A stretch of 64,000 nucleotides of DNA from SPCO01 sp964579825 (lineage in GTDB: Bacteria > Chloroflexota > Limnocylindria > Limnocylindrales > CSP1-4), in assembly GCA_964579825.1 (NCBI GenBank), contig CAZOHT010000016.1:7670-71669 (forward strand). The letters run 5' to 3'. The notes under the pieces are model-generated. The model had not been told where the DNA came from and ran no database searches. It was given only the letters and a program-made list of their open reading frames with translations. Positions within the stretch are counted from its first letter, which is position 1. Each line of letters begins with the position of its first letter. Below are positions 15,559 through 25,300 of this stretch, one piece after another. The translations under genes were made by a program, and so were the position numbers.

Positions 15559-15629
15559 TGCGGGCCATCTGGCGATGACCTGGGTCTCATACGCCCGGAG
15601 ACTGTGTTCGATTCACAGGCCCGCTACCA
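15559..15629 (+). tRNA. tRNA-Met-like gene (anticodon CAT), shortened D arm
   Basis: 71 bases ending in encoded ACCA. Acceptor arms TGCGGGC and GCCCGCT pair in six of seven positions with a T-T mismatch at 1-72. The anticodon arm is TGGGT/CTCATAC/GCCCG with CAT at positions 34-36 after T33. The T arm CTGTG/TTCGATT/CACAG is perfect. The D arm is only a 3-bp stem (ATC/GAT). The 1-72 mismatch recalls initiator tRNA. Functional tRNA, tRNA mimic or decayed gene remain open. Confidence 0.55.
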
Positions 15630-15643
15630 ACCCGAGGAGAGTC

Positions 15644-16222
15644 ATGGCGAAGACCGCGAGAGAGATCAAGGGCCACACGAAGAACTCGAACCGTGGCACC
15701 CAGAGGGGCGCGATTCAGATCGAGGAGTCGGTCAAGAAGTACGGCTTCGGCCGCTCGATCGTGGTGGACAAGAACGACATCACCGTGGCTGGCAATCATC
15801 TGCTGGACGAGGCCCACAAGCGCAACGCCAAGATCCGGGTGGTGGAGACCGACGGTAGTGAGCTGGTCGTCGTGAAGCGTGTGGACCTCGACCTCGACAG
15901 CGAGATGGACAAGCGCGCGGTCGAGTACGCGATCGTTGACAACCGCAGTTCACAGGTTGGCCTCGAGTGGGACATCGACCAGCTCCGCGAGGAGATCGGG
16001 GCGGGCGCCGACCTCTCGGCGTTCTTCCGCCCCGACGAACTGGTCGAGGAGATGGAGAAGCAGGCGCAGGCCGGAGCCGGCGGCGGCACCTACACCGTGA
16101 AGCTGGTCTTCACGAAGGAGCAGTCGGAGGAGTTCGGCCTCCTGGTCGAGGCCCTCGGCCGGAACAAGCTCGAGCTCGCCGAGATCGTCCTCGACGCCCT
16201 GCGGGTCGCGAGCGAGAAGTAG
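15644..16222 (+). CDS. ParB-like protein
   Basis: 192 residues, ATG after GAGGAGAGTC. IEESVKKYGFGRSIVVDKNDITVAGNHLLDEAHKRN follows the ParB N-terminal pattern (a G-x-H/R-x-x-x-A phosphate-binding region), then VEYAIVDNRSSQ...WDIDQLREEI. The C-terminal domain is small. It differs from the ParB-like protein at 1566 and forms a coupled cassette with the phosphoesterase and SLOG genes. Confidence 0.7.
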   Translation: MAKTAREIKGHTKNSNRGTQRGAIQIEESVKKYGFGRSIVVDKNDITVAGNHLLDEAHKRNAKIRVVETDGSELVVVKRVDLDLDSEMDKRAVEYAIVDNRSSQVGLEWDIDQLREEIGAGADLSAFFRPDELVEEMEKQAQAGAGGGTYTVKLVFTKEQSEEFGLLVEALGRNKLELAEIVLDALRVASEK

Positions 16223-16773
16223 TGCCCACGTTCTTCACCGCCGATTTGCATTTCAACCATTCTGGCGTGTTGCGCTACTGCAACCGGCCGTGGAAGACCG
16301 TGAAGGAGATGAACGAGGCCCTTGTCGAGAGGTGGAACGCGACCGTGCGCCGGGAGTCGGACATCGTCTGGGTCCTGGGCGACTTCGCGTTCAAGCATCC
16401 GGACGGTGACGACATCGCGCAGATCTTCCACCGGCTGCGCGGAGTGAAGCATCTGGTGATTGGGAATCACGACGAGCGCAACCCCCAGGTCCTCCGGCTC
16501 CCGTGGGAGCGTCAGGAGAAGCTGGTCACATTCCGTGACCAGGGTCGGCGGGCGGAGCTGTCGCACTACCCTCTCGAGACCTGGAAGGGCGGCCACTACG
16601 GCTCGCTGATGCTCCACGGGCACTGCCACGGGAGCCTGAAGCGCGTCATCCCGCACCGCTTCGACGTGGGGGTGGATGTCTTCCCGGACGGCCCGGTCGA
16701 TTTCGAGACCCTCTGGGAGACGGCATCCCGCCAGACCTACGCCCCGCAGGACTCTCACGGAGAATCGTCTTGA
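16222..16773 (+). CDS. Metallophosphoesterase
   Basis: 183 residues; GTG overlaps the stop of the ParB-like gene by one base. Motifs FTADLHFNH, WVLGDFAF, VIGNHDERN and LMLHGHCHG give the full metal-binding set (D-x-H, G-D, G-N-H-D, H, G-H-x-H) of calcineurin-like phosphoesterases. Substrate could be nucleic acid, nucleotide or phosphoprotein. Confidence 0.88.
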   Translation: MPTFFTADLHFNHSGVLRYCNRPWKTVKEMNEALVERWNATVRRESDIVWVLGDFAFKHPDGDDIAQIFHRLRGVKHLVIGNHDERNPQVLRLPWERQEKLVTFRDQGRRAELSHYPLETWKGGHYGSLMLHGHCHGSLKRVIPHRFDVGVDVFPDGPVDFETLWETASRQTYAPQDSHGESS

Positions 16774-17192
16774 CCTACCGGGTTGCGATCGTCGGCTCGA
16801 GGGGGTTCCCGGACGAGAAGATGGTCAGGCGGTACATCCAGCGGCTGCCCCTCGACACCGTCATCATCTCGGGCGGCGCCCGGGGTCCGGACAGCTGGGC
16901 GGTCGGGGAGGCCCAGCGGAGGGGGATGGAGACGGTCGTATTCACCCCGGACTGGGACGCCCACGGGAAGGCGGCCGGGCCGATCCGGAACGCCCAGATC
17001 ACGGACAACTGCGACTGGCTGGTGGCATTCTGGGACGGGAAGTCTAGGGGCACCCGGAACACCATCCAGCGGTGCCTGAAAGGCGACATCCCACACGCCC
17101 TGATCGTCTGGAAGCCCCGCCAGGGCGTCTACGAGCTCCAGACGACCGTGGACCCGTCTGTGATCCGTCTACAACGCCTGGACGAATCCTGA
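16770..17192 (+). CDS. SLOG-family nucleotide-binding protein (YspA/DUF2493-like)
   Basis: 140 residues; TTG start at 16770 overlaps the previous stop. VAIVGSRGFPDEK, VIISGGARGPDSWAVGEA, DWDAHGKAAGPIRNAQI and WLVAFWDGKSRGT are the Rossmann-like SLOG motifs that bind nucleotide-derived ligands. Phage copies are frequent but their ligand is unknown. Last gene before the convergent tail operon. Confidence 0.85.
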   Translation: MTYRVAIVGSRGFPDEKMVRRYIQRLPLDTVIISGGARGPDSWAVGEAQRRGMETVVFTPDWDAHGKAAGPIRNAQITDNCDWLVAFWDGKSRGTRNTIQRCLKGDIPHALIVWKPRQGVYELQTTVDPSVIRLQRLDES

Positions 17193-17210
17193 GCCATTCC
17201 AGCCCTACTC

Positions 17211-18497
17211 CTAGAGGTTCGGAAGGGCGTCCTCGGTCAGGGTGACCTGGGTGTCGGTGAAGGTGTTGAACTGCTTCACCACCTTCCAGTTCGAGTCCGG
17301 CCAGCAGAACAGGGCGTCGGGCTTGGTGTCGTCCGGGACCACGATCAGGGGGTAGGACCCGCCCTCCGTGACGTGGTAGACCCGGTCCCGGAACGTCCCG
17401 AAGATGGCGTCCGATGACAGTCCGAAGTCCATCCGGACGGACCGCCGGGGCCAGCGGTTGCGCCGCCAGACGGACCGGGTGCCGCCCGGGGTCTCGTGAA
17501 TCATGTCGCCCGGCCGGCCGTAGGCCACCTCCCAGCCGAACTTCTGGTTCTCGACCGTCCAGGCCTGCCCCAGGACAACCTCCCCGAGCCACGGCGCCAC
17601 CGTAGGGGCGACGGCCGGCTGGACCCGGAACCGCAGGTACGGGTAGTAGGACTTCGTGCCGTGGATGTAGTAGGGTGTTTGGCCGGCGACGAAGAAGTCG
17701 GTGCGGGCGATGGCCGAGGCCCACGACGCCGAGTGCCAGTAGTCGGCCCCGGCCTGCTGGACGTCGATGTCAGCGTGCGCCCCAAACCCGTGGCCGAAGA
17801 CCCCGACGAAGTCGAAGCCGGGGACGAGCAGGACCTCGTCGGCGTAGAACGTCTGGGCGTTCGCTGCACCTGTGACCTCGATCCTGAGGGTGACGTCCGG
17901 CGCCCCCAGCGACGAGCTCGAGGAGAAGTCCTCGACCTGGAACGTGATCGGAGTGATCGCCGCGATCGTGGCGGTCGCGCGGGTCATCGCGTAGGCCGCA
18001 GAGGCCTGCCAGGCCGATGCCGACGTCAGGTAGTTGCCGGTGTTCAGGTTGCGGACGGAGATCCGGGCGAGGTTCGTGCCGTCGCTGCGGAGCGCACCCC
18101 AGAGCTGGAAGTACTCGCCCGGGTGGACCGTCACGTCCTGGTAGAACCCGCCGCCGATCGCCGACGTCACGCCCTTCAGGCTCTTCGTGCCCTTGAGGAA
18201 TAGGCCCGCTCCCGCCTCGCTCGTCAGGGTGCAGCTGGACGCCGTCCACCCGGTCGTCCCCTGCTCGGCGTCCCCGTTCACGACGATGTTCGTGGTGAAG
18301 TCGAACGAGTAGTCCGTCCCGAGGTCCGACCACCGCAGCGGCGTGGCGGGCTGGCCGTTGCAGACGTTCGCGTAGGCGTAGGACGAGTCGAGCGTCCCGG
18401 CGCCGCCCACCTTCGGCGTGGCCGTCGGGGTCGCGCCGTAGGACGCGCCACGCCCCACGATGTTCATCAGCCGACCGGAGACGATTCTCAGAGCCAT
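17211..18497 (-). CDS. Distal tail protein with carbohydrate-binding-like domain
   Basis: 428 residues. The N-terminal and C-terminal parts are tail-tip like (WRRNRWPRRSVRMDF near the end). The middle (NIVVNGDAEQGTTGWT, YQDVTVHPGEYFQLWGAL, YADEVLLVPG) is the jelly-roll pattern of a CBM4/9-type carbohydrate-binding module. Last gene of the leftward structural operon, so probably a fibre or tip protein contacting host glycans. Confidence 0.6.
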   Translation of the reverse strand: MALRIVSGRLMNIVGRGASYGATPTATPKVGGAGTLDSSYAYANVCNGQPATPLRWSDLGTDYSFDFTTNIVVNGDAEQGTTGWTASSCTLTSEAGAGLFLKGTKSLKGVTSAIGGGFYQDVTVHPGEYFQLWGALRSDGTNLARISVRNLNTGNYLTSASAWQASAAYAMTRATATIAAITPITFQVEDFSSSSSLGAPDVTLRIEVTGAANAQTFYADEVLLVPGFDFVGVFGHGFGAHADIDVQQAGADYWHSASWASAIARTDFFVAGQTPYYIHGTKSYYPYLRFRVQPAVAPTVAPWLGEVVLGQAWTVENQKFGWEVAYGRPGDMIHETPGGTRSVWRRNRWPRRSVRMDFGLSSDAIFGTFRDRVYHVTEGGSYPLIVVPDDTKPDALFCWPDSNWKVVKQFNTFTDTQVTLTEDALPNL

Positions 18498-18506
18498 CTA
18501 TCCTCC

Positions 18507-20945
18507 TCAGGACACCGCGACAGGGAGTCCGAGGTTCTTGCCGGTGGAGTTGTGGAGGCGCGCGACCTCGGTGTTGTTCGGGCAGGAGTAGCGGATCTCC
18601 ATGTCGGCGAGGTAGCCGTCGGCGTAGTAGTGGGGGGCATCGGACGACCCGATGGCGCCGCTCGCCGGCACCTTGCGCCCGAGCGCGACGTACCCGCCGC
18701 TCGCCGCCTGGCGGCAGTAGGCTGCGGCCGTCCCGGCCGTGCCCTTCACGCCGTTGACGAAGATGTCGAGCGTCCTGACCGCGAGGCCGAGCTCCGCGCT
18801 CGCCCCGATCCACCGGGCCGCGAGCTTCACCGCCTGGAAGTAGCGGGGGATCGTCGCGCCGGAGGTGGCGAACTCCGCTGCCGTCCCGCTCAACGCCCCG
18901 CCGTAGTAGCGGGCGAACACCCACTTCCCGGTGGTCGAGTTCGTGCGGTAGTAGTACAGGACCTCGTAGTCGTCGTTGGTCGGACTGAGCTTGGAGGAGG
19001 CGATGTACTTGTACGACCCGTCCGCGAGGTCCTCGTGGTCCCACCGTGGGATGAAGACGGTCGAGAAGAACCCACGGTCGGCGTACCAGATCCGCCCTGA
19101 GTCCTCGTTCTTCAGGTCGATGATGTCGGCCTTCTGATGGGTCGCAGCCGACGTGATGGCGAGCCAGTCCCGACGGATCACCGGAGCGCCAAGACCCGTC
19201 GATGCGCCGGTCGACAGGATGGTTGCGCCGAAGAGGTCCACCTCTCCAGAGTTGACCTGGATGTAGCCCGGGAAGAGCGTGAGAGTCTGGCCGCCGGAGC
19301 CGCCTACCGTGATGTCCTGCGACCAGTACTCGAGGTGGCTCGACCCGTGCCTGACCAGGCTGGCCCCGGCGACCGCAAGACCGGCATTCGTCTTGTTGAA
19401 GACGGTGGGGGCTGCCCAGGCCGACGTGGACTGGTTCCAGTCGGTCGATGCGGTGGTCCGGCGGAGCGCGTATGAGAAGTTCGTCGGGTCGCCCGTGACG
19501 GCCTTGAAGAGGAGCCCGACCCGGACCCTCCAGGTCGTTGGGAACCCCGACTGGCCCTGGCTAAAGTAGCCGTAGTTGCTGGCCCATGGGTTTCCGGACT
19601 GAATGCGCGCCGCCCTCCGGTAGCTCGCCACGTCGAAGAGGAACGAGGAGTCCTGCTTGATGATGCAGTTCCCGGCCCCGGCCTCGCTCCACGTCCAACT
19701 GGTGAAGGCGGTCGTATCTCCCGTCGCGAGGCTCGCCCCGTCCGCCCCGCTCCCCGCCGAGAAGGTGTTCCGCAGCAGATACCAGACGCCGTCCCCCGTC
19801 GATGGCGTGTAGCCCGTGTACTCTCCGCCCATCACGGACAGGCCGTAGGGCGAGATCCTCCACTTGTTGGTGTTGGCGTCGCGGAAGGCGTAGTCGTTCG
19901 GGCGCCGCAGCCATCCGACCTGATTGCGGTCCACTTGGTAGCCGCCGCCCATGTCGAGGCGCGGCACTCCGTTCCAGTCGTCCGTCGCGCCGATGTCCGT
20001 CCGCCACGTCGACCAGAAGGTGCAGTAGGACTCGCGGCCGTCCTCGAGCACGAGCGTGACGGTCTTGGCCGCCACGTTCTCTTCCTTGCTCAGGACGTAG
20101 ACGGGCAGGCGCTCCCAGTCCTTCATGCTCTGGCCGGAGCCGAGTCCGTCGGCGGTCGGGACGAGCTTGTGGTTGACCCAGGCCGGAGAGAGGACGTCGA
20201 GGTCGCCGAGCTCGACCGGAACCGTGACCTGGATCGTGCGGGCCGGGCGCGACTCGCGCCGGAGGATGCGGGACATCAGGCCGCGAGCGATGTCAGTTCC
20301 GGCATCGACCGGCGTGGCCGTCAGTTCGATCCACAGCGCAGCGATGTCGAGCGTGTGGGCGTAGGACCCACCGTTCGAGTGCGGGATGTGGCTGGCGTCC
20401 TTGTTCTTGAAGCCGCCGAAGATCTGGCCGGAGACGAGGTCGGCGACTTGCCATGCGGTCGACGTGTTCGGGTTGGTCGCCCAGGTCCCGAGCGTGTAGA
20501 CGCCGAACGTGCCGGTTGGCGCCTGAGTGTTGCGGTTCGCGTAGTTCGTGATCGTGACGGTCGAGCCGGAGTAGTCGGTCGACGCGATGTTCACGATCCC
20601 GGTGATCTGCGGCTCTGCGGTCCAGAAGTTCCCACCCGCCCAGGAGTACCGGGCGTAGCACTTCAGTGCGAGGCTCGAGATCGTGACTGCGGTCGGCCCA
20701 TCCTCGAACGAGAAGAGGCTCTTCCCGGTGTTGATGGCGGTCGATGTGATCTTGGAGTAGACGGTGTGGTAGTTCGTCTCGTCCAGCGTGGCCGCGACCT
20801 CATCGAGGTATCCGAACAGCGACCCGGCGCCCTCGACGGTCCCGCCCCATGTCCCGGCCGCAGTGTGCGTCCCGTACCCCTGCGACCCCGTCCAGGTGAA
20901 CGAGTTGTCTCCGTTCGGCTTGATGTTGACGGTGGTGGCCGGCAT
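18507..20945 (-). CDS. Large tail tip/fibre protein with lectin-like domains
   Basis: 812 residues. The N-terminal third resembles a tail attachment domain (TVNIKPNGDNSFTWTG); the central and C-terminal regions are beta-rich with jelly-roll features (IWYADRGFFSTVFIPRWD, DIFVNGVKGTAGTAAAY, YADGYLADMEIRYSC), typical of concanavalin/LamG-like lectin folds. It ends TEVARLHNSTGKNLGLPV, a pattern seen in LamG-containing phage fibres. Stop and start are adjacent to neighbouring tail genes. Confidence 0.6.
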   Translation of the reverse strand: MPATTVNIKPNGDNSFTWTGSQGYGTHTAAGTWGGTVEGAGSLFGYLDEVAATLDETNYHTVYSKITSTAINTGKSLFSFEDGPTAVTISSLALKCYARYSWAGGNFWTAEPQITGIVNIASTDYSGSTVTITNYANRNTQAPTGTFGVYTLGTWATNPNTSTAWQVADLVSGQIFGGFKNKDASHIPHSNGGSYAHTLDIAALWIELTATPVDAGTDIARGLMSRILRRESRPARTIQVTVPVELGDLDVLSPAWVNHKLVPTADGLGSGQSMKDWERLPVYVLSKEENVAAKTVTLVLEDGRESYCTFWSTWRTDIGATDDWNGVPRLDMGGGYQVDRNQVGWLRRPNDYAFRDANTNKWRISPYGLSVMGGEYTGYTPSTGDGVWYLLRNTFSAGSGADGASLATGDTTAFTSWTWSEAGAGNCIIKQDSSFLFDVASYRRAARIQSGNPWASNYGYFSQGQSGFPTTWRVRVGLLFKAVTGDPTNFSYALRRTTASTDWNQSTSAWAAPTVFNKTNAGLAVAGASLVRHGSSHLEYWSQDITVGGSGGQTLTLFPGYIQVNSGEVDLFGATILSTGASTGLGAPVIRRDWLAITSAATHQKADIIDLKNEDSGRIWYADRGFFSTVFIPRWDHEDLADGSYKYIASSKLSPTNDDYEVLYYYRTNSTTGKWVFARYYGGALSGTAAEFATSGATIPRYFQAVKLAARWIGASAELGLAVRTLDIFVNGVKGTAGTAAAYCRQAASGGYVALGRKVPASGAIGSSDAPHYYADGYLADMEIRYSCPNNTEVARLHNSTGKNLGLPVAVS

Positions 20946-22301
20946 CTAGTTCACCCTCGCTGGGCCGTTCTCCATCGTGACCGACGAGGAGATCTTCTCG
21001 TCCTGGTTCAGGTCCTGCACGTCGAGCGCGTTCCACCGCTTGCTCTGACTCACGTCCTGAAGGTAGGCCGCCGAGATCCTCTGGACAAGGTTCTGGGTGT
21101 CCATTCGGGTCTGAAGGGTCTGCCCGAGCTCGTCATCCGCTTCCTGGATGGTGTCGAATGCCGACCCGGTACCGTAACCCGGGTGCTCGACCGGCAGGAC
21201 CCGGAGCGCCAGCTTGCCCGTGTTGTTCCAGTACATCCGGAAGATCTGCCAGGTGTCGAGCCACGTCGCGATGACCTTGCCGCACTCCTTCTGGTCGGCG
21301 CTGTTCCCGAGGTAGAGGCTCCCGTCGAGGCGGTACTGGTCGGCGAATGCGGACGCCGTGTCCCACGACGCGCTATCGATCGGAGAGGAGGACTCGAGCA
21401 ACCAGGCCCCGGAGCGCCAGTCACCGTACAGGAAGTTCGTGATGGCGTGGCGCAGTTGTGCCACCGGGTTGGTGATGACAGCCCCGGTCGAGGCCCCGGT
21501 GTCGGTCAGCCCCTTGACGTCCGCCGTCACGACGGCAGTGGCCGCCGGGATGTTCCCGGCCGTGAACGTGATGGTCGTCCAGGTCTTCCCGCCGTAGGAC
21601 GCGCCCTGCTGGACCGTGTAGTGGGTGGTCAGGGTCTTCAGTACGCCATCGACCGTGACCCGATCAACCGCCCCGCACACGCCCAGGCTGACGACGTAGA
21701 CGCCGGTCGTGCTGGCGACGAAGCTTCCGGGCGGGCACCTCACGAACCCCTTCCCGGAGTGGTTCTGGGAGTCGTGGACGCCGTAGGCAATCGGCGCGTA
21801 CACGCCCTTCGACACGTCCGGGATCGAGGGCCACTCGCCGGTCAGGAGCGGGACCTTCGGGGCGAACCCGTCCATCCAGAAGTCGTCCGGCCTGATCCGG
21901 ATGCGCCACCCAGCCCGCACCGCCTCCCAGCCGTCCACGACACCGGCCGAGACGACGTGCCACGACGCCTCGGCGAGGTTCGGGAAGGCGTAGTAGTTGG
22001 TGACGGGCGAGCGCCGGACATCGTAGGCGCCCTCGAGCTTCCGGCACAGCGTCCGGGTCGTGTCCTTGATCAGTACGTTGGTCTCGACCTTCTGGATGGC
22101 AGAGGCGGAGCGGGTCTGCACACCACGCCCTGCGGTCGCGAACTCCTCGATGTCCGGCAGGCAGTTCAGGAACGGACCGTCCGAGTAGTAGGTGGGGGAG
22201 GCGTCACCGTTCCAGTGGATCTTCGTGACGCCGACAAGCCGCTCCCGCTGCGACCTCGGCTTGGCGAGCTCGGCCCTGAAGGCGGTCGGGTAGAGGCCCA
22301 T
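20946..22301 (-). CDS. Tail protein downstream of tape measure
   Basis: 451 residues; its ATG overlaps the stop of the tape-measure gene. The sequence (MGLYPTAFRAELAKPRSQ, VETNVLIKDTTRTLCRKLEGA, GKVIATWLDTWQIFRMYWNN) fits a distal tail or hub protein by position; no precise family is recognised. It contains beta-rich segments and two Cys in the middle. Confidence 0.6.
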   Translation of the reverse strand: MGLYPTAFRAELAKPRSQRERLVGVTKIHWNGDASPTYYSDGPFLNCLPDIEEFATAGRGVQTRSASAIQKVETNVLIKDTTRTLCRKLEGAYDVRRSPVTNYYAFPNLAEASWHVVSAGVVDGWEAVRAGWRIRIRPDDFWMDGFAPKVPLLTGEWPSIPDVSKGVYAPIAYGVHDSQNHSGKGFVRCPPGSFVASTTGVYVVSLGVCGAVDRVTVDGVLKTLTTHYTVQQGASYGGKTWTTITFTAGNIPAATAVVTADVKGLTDTGASTGAVITNPVAQLRHAITNFLYGDWRSGAWLLESSSPIDSASWDTASAFADQYRLDGSLYLGNSADQKECGKVIATWLDTWQIFRMYWNNTGKLALRVLPVEHPGYGTGSAFDTIQEADDELGQTLQTRMDTQNLVQRISAAYLQDVSQSKRWNALDVQDLNQDEKISSSVTMENGPARVN

Positions 22302-25300
22302 CAGCGGACCGCCCTGCGGATCGTATCCACCAGGGAGCCCTGACCCAGCCTGATTGCGGACTCGATCTCGGCCACGGTGAAGCGGCGCATCTCGTCGCGC
22401 GTCTCCCTCGAGGCCATCGGGTTCTCGTTGATCGCGACGTTGGGCGCGACCGCCACGTTGACGACTCGCTGTTCGGCGAGGGCCGTGACGGCTGCGGTGA
22501 GCTGCTCGATCTGGGCTGGCACGGAGGCCGGGCCGGTGTAGACACCGCCCGACCCGCCGCCCTCGGCCCCGCCGCCGCCATCTTCGGGGCCATCCTCATC
22601 CCACGGCCCGCCCATCCCGCTCCGGGCGGACCGGAACTTGACCTTCTTGCCTTTCGGCCAGATCGCGACGTGCTCGCCCTCGTGCGCCTGGATGACCGTG
22701 TCCTGGTCGAGCCTCTCCGGCCCGAACCCGGCCGCCGCCGTGTAGTCGGGCGGCTCCTCGCGCGGCGTTTCCGCCTTCCCGTGGTTCGTGGGACGCCCGG
22801 TGGAGGTCGTGGACGTCCCGCCCTCGACGGCCGCGCGGATGCGACGGAGTTCCTCCAACTGCTGCATCATCGGACTGGCGAGGATCTCGACCCCGTTGGC
22901 CTTCGCCTCATCGAGGAGGGCCTGGAGGTCGGCGCTGACACCGTCACCGGAGGCGATGGCCGCATCCAACTGCGCCTGGAGGAGCGGCTGGATCGCCTGG
23001 AAGCCGGCCTTCGTGGCGTCGGCCGGCGCCATCCCGGCCGCGATTGCTGCCTGCTCCGCTTGGTTCTGGAGCTCGCCGGCCATGCTGGAGGCGTTCGCCA
23101 TCAGCGAGGCGTCGGCGTACCCGGCCTGGGTCATCCCGGTGACGACCTGGCCCATCGCCGACGCGGCGTTGGCCGATTGGGCGAAGGCCGAGTCGCTGGA
23201 GAGGCCCATCAGTTGTCCAACACTACCGAGGCCCAGCGCGTTCGCGTCGATCCCGGCGTCCTTCAGTCCCTCCATCATCTTGTCCCAGACGTCGCGCATC
23301 GTGGCGGTCGCTTCGATGAACCCCTTCTCCTTGACCGTCTTCCAGAAGACGGCACTGAAGGTGGCGGCGCCCGCCTTCGCCAGTGTCGGGTTGGCGAACA
23401 TGTTGACCGGGTTCTCGATCCCAGCCTTCTCTGCGGCCTCCTTGTCGATGTAGAAGGCGTTGACCAGGCCCCGCACACCCTCCTGCGCGATGCCAAGCCC
23501 AGCCGCGACCTTCGCCATCGCCTCGCTGCGCTTCTGCAGTTCGTTCAGAGCCTTCTCGAGCTCCTTCGGCTTCTTGCTGTCGAGGGCCTTCTGGAGGTTG
23601 ATGCCGTACTTCTCAGCCTCCTTCTTCGCGGCGTCGAGGGAGCCGAACTGATCAACGAGAGACTTCTTCATCTCGTCCATCATTTGCTTCTGCTTCTTCT
23701 TCGCCCCCAAGAAGCCGGCGATGCCGCCGATGACCGCGCCGACGCCGGCGCCGATCGGTCCGAATGCGGACCCGGCCGCCGCCCCGGCCCCGGCGCCCTG
23801 CATGGCTCCGGCTGCGGCGTTCGTTCCGTCCTCGTTCTGGAGGAGTCCGCCGACCATGCTCACGGCCTGGCCGGCAAGCCCCAGCTTGGCGTTCAGCTTC
23901 TGCTTGTCGGACATCCCCGACCACTTGCCGCCCACCTTGCCGATCTCCAGCGACTCGAACTGCCGTCCGAGGTTCTCGACCACCTCCAGCGACTGCCCGA
24001 ACTTGCCGCCGACCATTCCGGCCAGGAGTGAAACGCCCTCGAGCGCCGCCCTCCACCCGATGCCCTCTTCCTTCGCCCCCTTCATCTGCTTCCGGACGGA
24101 GTCCATGATCGACTCGATCTGGGCCGCAGGGAGTTGCGCCGCCTCAAGCCGCCGCTTGATGTCGTCCGCGTCCTCGCCGCGCGCCGAGGCTTCCAGCGCC
24201 ATCTTTTCCAGTGGAAAGAATCCGAAGCCGTCCCCACCGTAGGTTCCGGAGGCGACGGGCTTGGCCCCAGCCCCGAAGGACTTCTCGCCCTCCGTGGAGA
24301 GGCCGTGCCCAACACCGAATGCCGGACCGGACATCCGGTTCATGTCGGCCCGGCTCTCGTCCTCGGCCTGAATCAGCTTGAGCCAGGGGCTGTTCTTCCG
24401 CTTCTCCTCGGCGGCACGCTTCTTCTCGGCCGCCGCCCGCTTCTCCTCCTCCTTGATCTGCTCCTTGGTCTGGCCCTGCGCCAGGGCCTCCTGGAACTCG
24501 GGGTCGTCGGCGAACTCGGCCATGACCTTCGGGGCGAACTGCTGCATCGCCGACGGGCCGTACTTGTCGAGGTAGGACTTGGCGGCGTTCTTCCGGTCGA
24601 TCGCCGAGACCTTGTCCTGGGTCTTCTTGATGAAGTCGCGCGCCGCCGCCTCGGCCTTCGCGTTGTCCGCAACGACACCGAGGTCGTTCTTCACGTTTCC
24701 GAGGATGCCCCCGGCGTTCATGGTTGCGATGTCCCAGATGTACTTCCCGGCGCTCGTTCCGGTGTTCTTCCCGCCGCCCTGATTGGCGATCCTGTCTGCG
24801 AGGTTGAGGGCGTTGCTCAGGGGTGCGTACAGTCTGCCCGCCACCGCCAGCATCGCCCTGAGCGACGTGTTGACCGTGTCCAGCCAGCTCACGAACCCGG
24901 ACAGGGCGCCCGGGACGCCAGCCAGCCACCGGAAGGACTGGGCGAACTCCTCGATGCCGGTCTTGTTCCGCTTCAGCCACTCCGTGAGCTCCTGCATCAC
25001 CGGGATGGCCGTGGCGAGGATCTCCTTCATCACCGGCAGGAAGGCCGTCCCGAGCTCGATCGACGCCCGCTCAAACTGGTTTCGGAGGAGCTCGACCTGC
25101 TTGGCGGTCGTCCCGAACATGATGTCGGACTTCTGGTTGAGGGCGGCGCCGTCCTCCATCGCCTGGATTGCCAGCGTGTAGGCCTGCTGGAGGTCCTTGA
25201 GGTTCGTGGTCATCGACAGGATGGCGCCAACCACTCGGATGTTCTTCATGCCGAGCTTGTCGAGGACGACAGCCTGCTTCTCCCCGGCAGCCTGGATGCC

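Noticed and set aside
17161..17180. Copy-like GTCTACAACGC at the end of the SLOG gene
   Set aside because: Inside coding sequence, no -10 or -35 spacing and no gene downstream in a suitable direction.
19935..22343. 802-codon open frame on the + strand
   Set aside because: Antisense of two tail genes; no motifs and the opposite strand encodes recognisable virion proteins.
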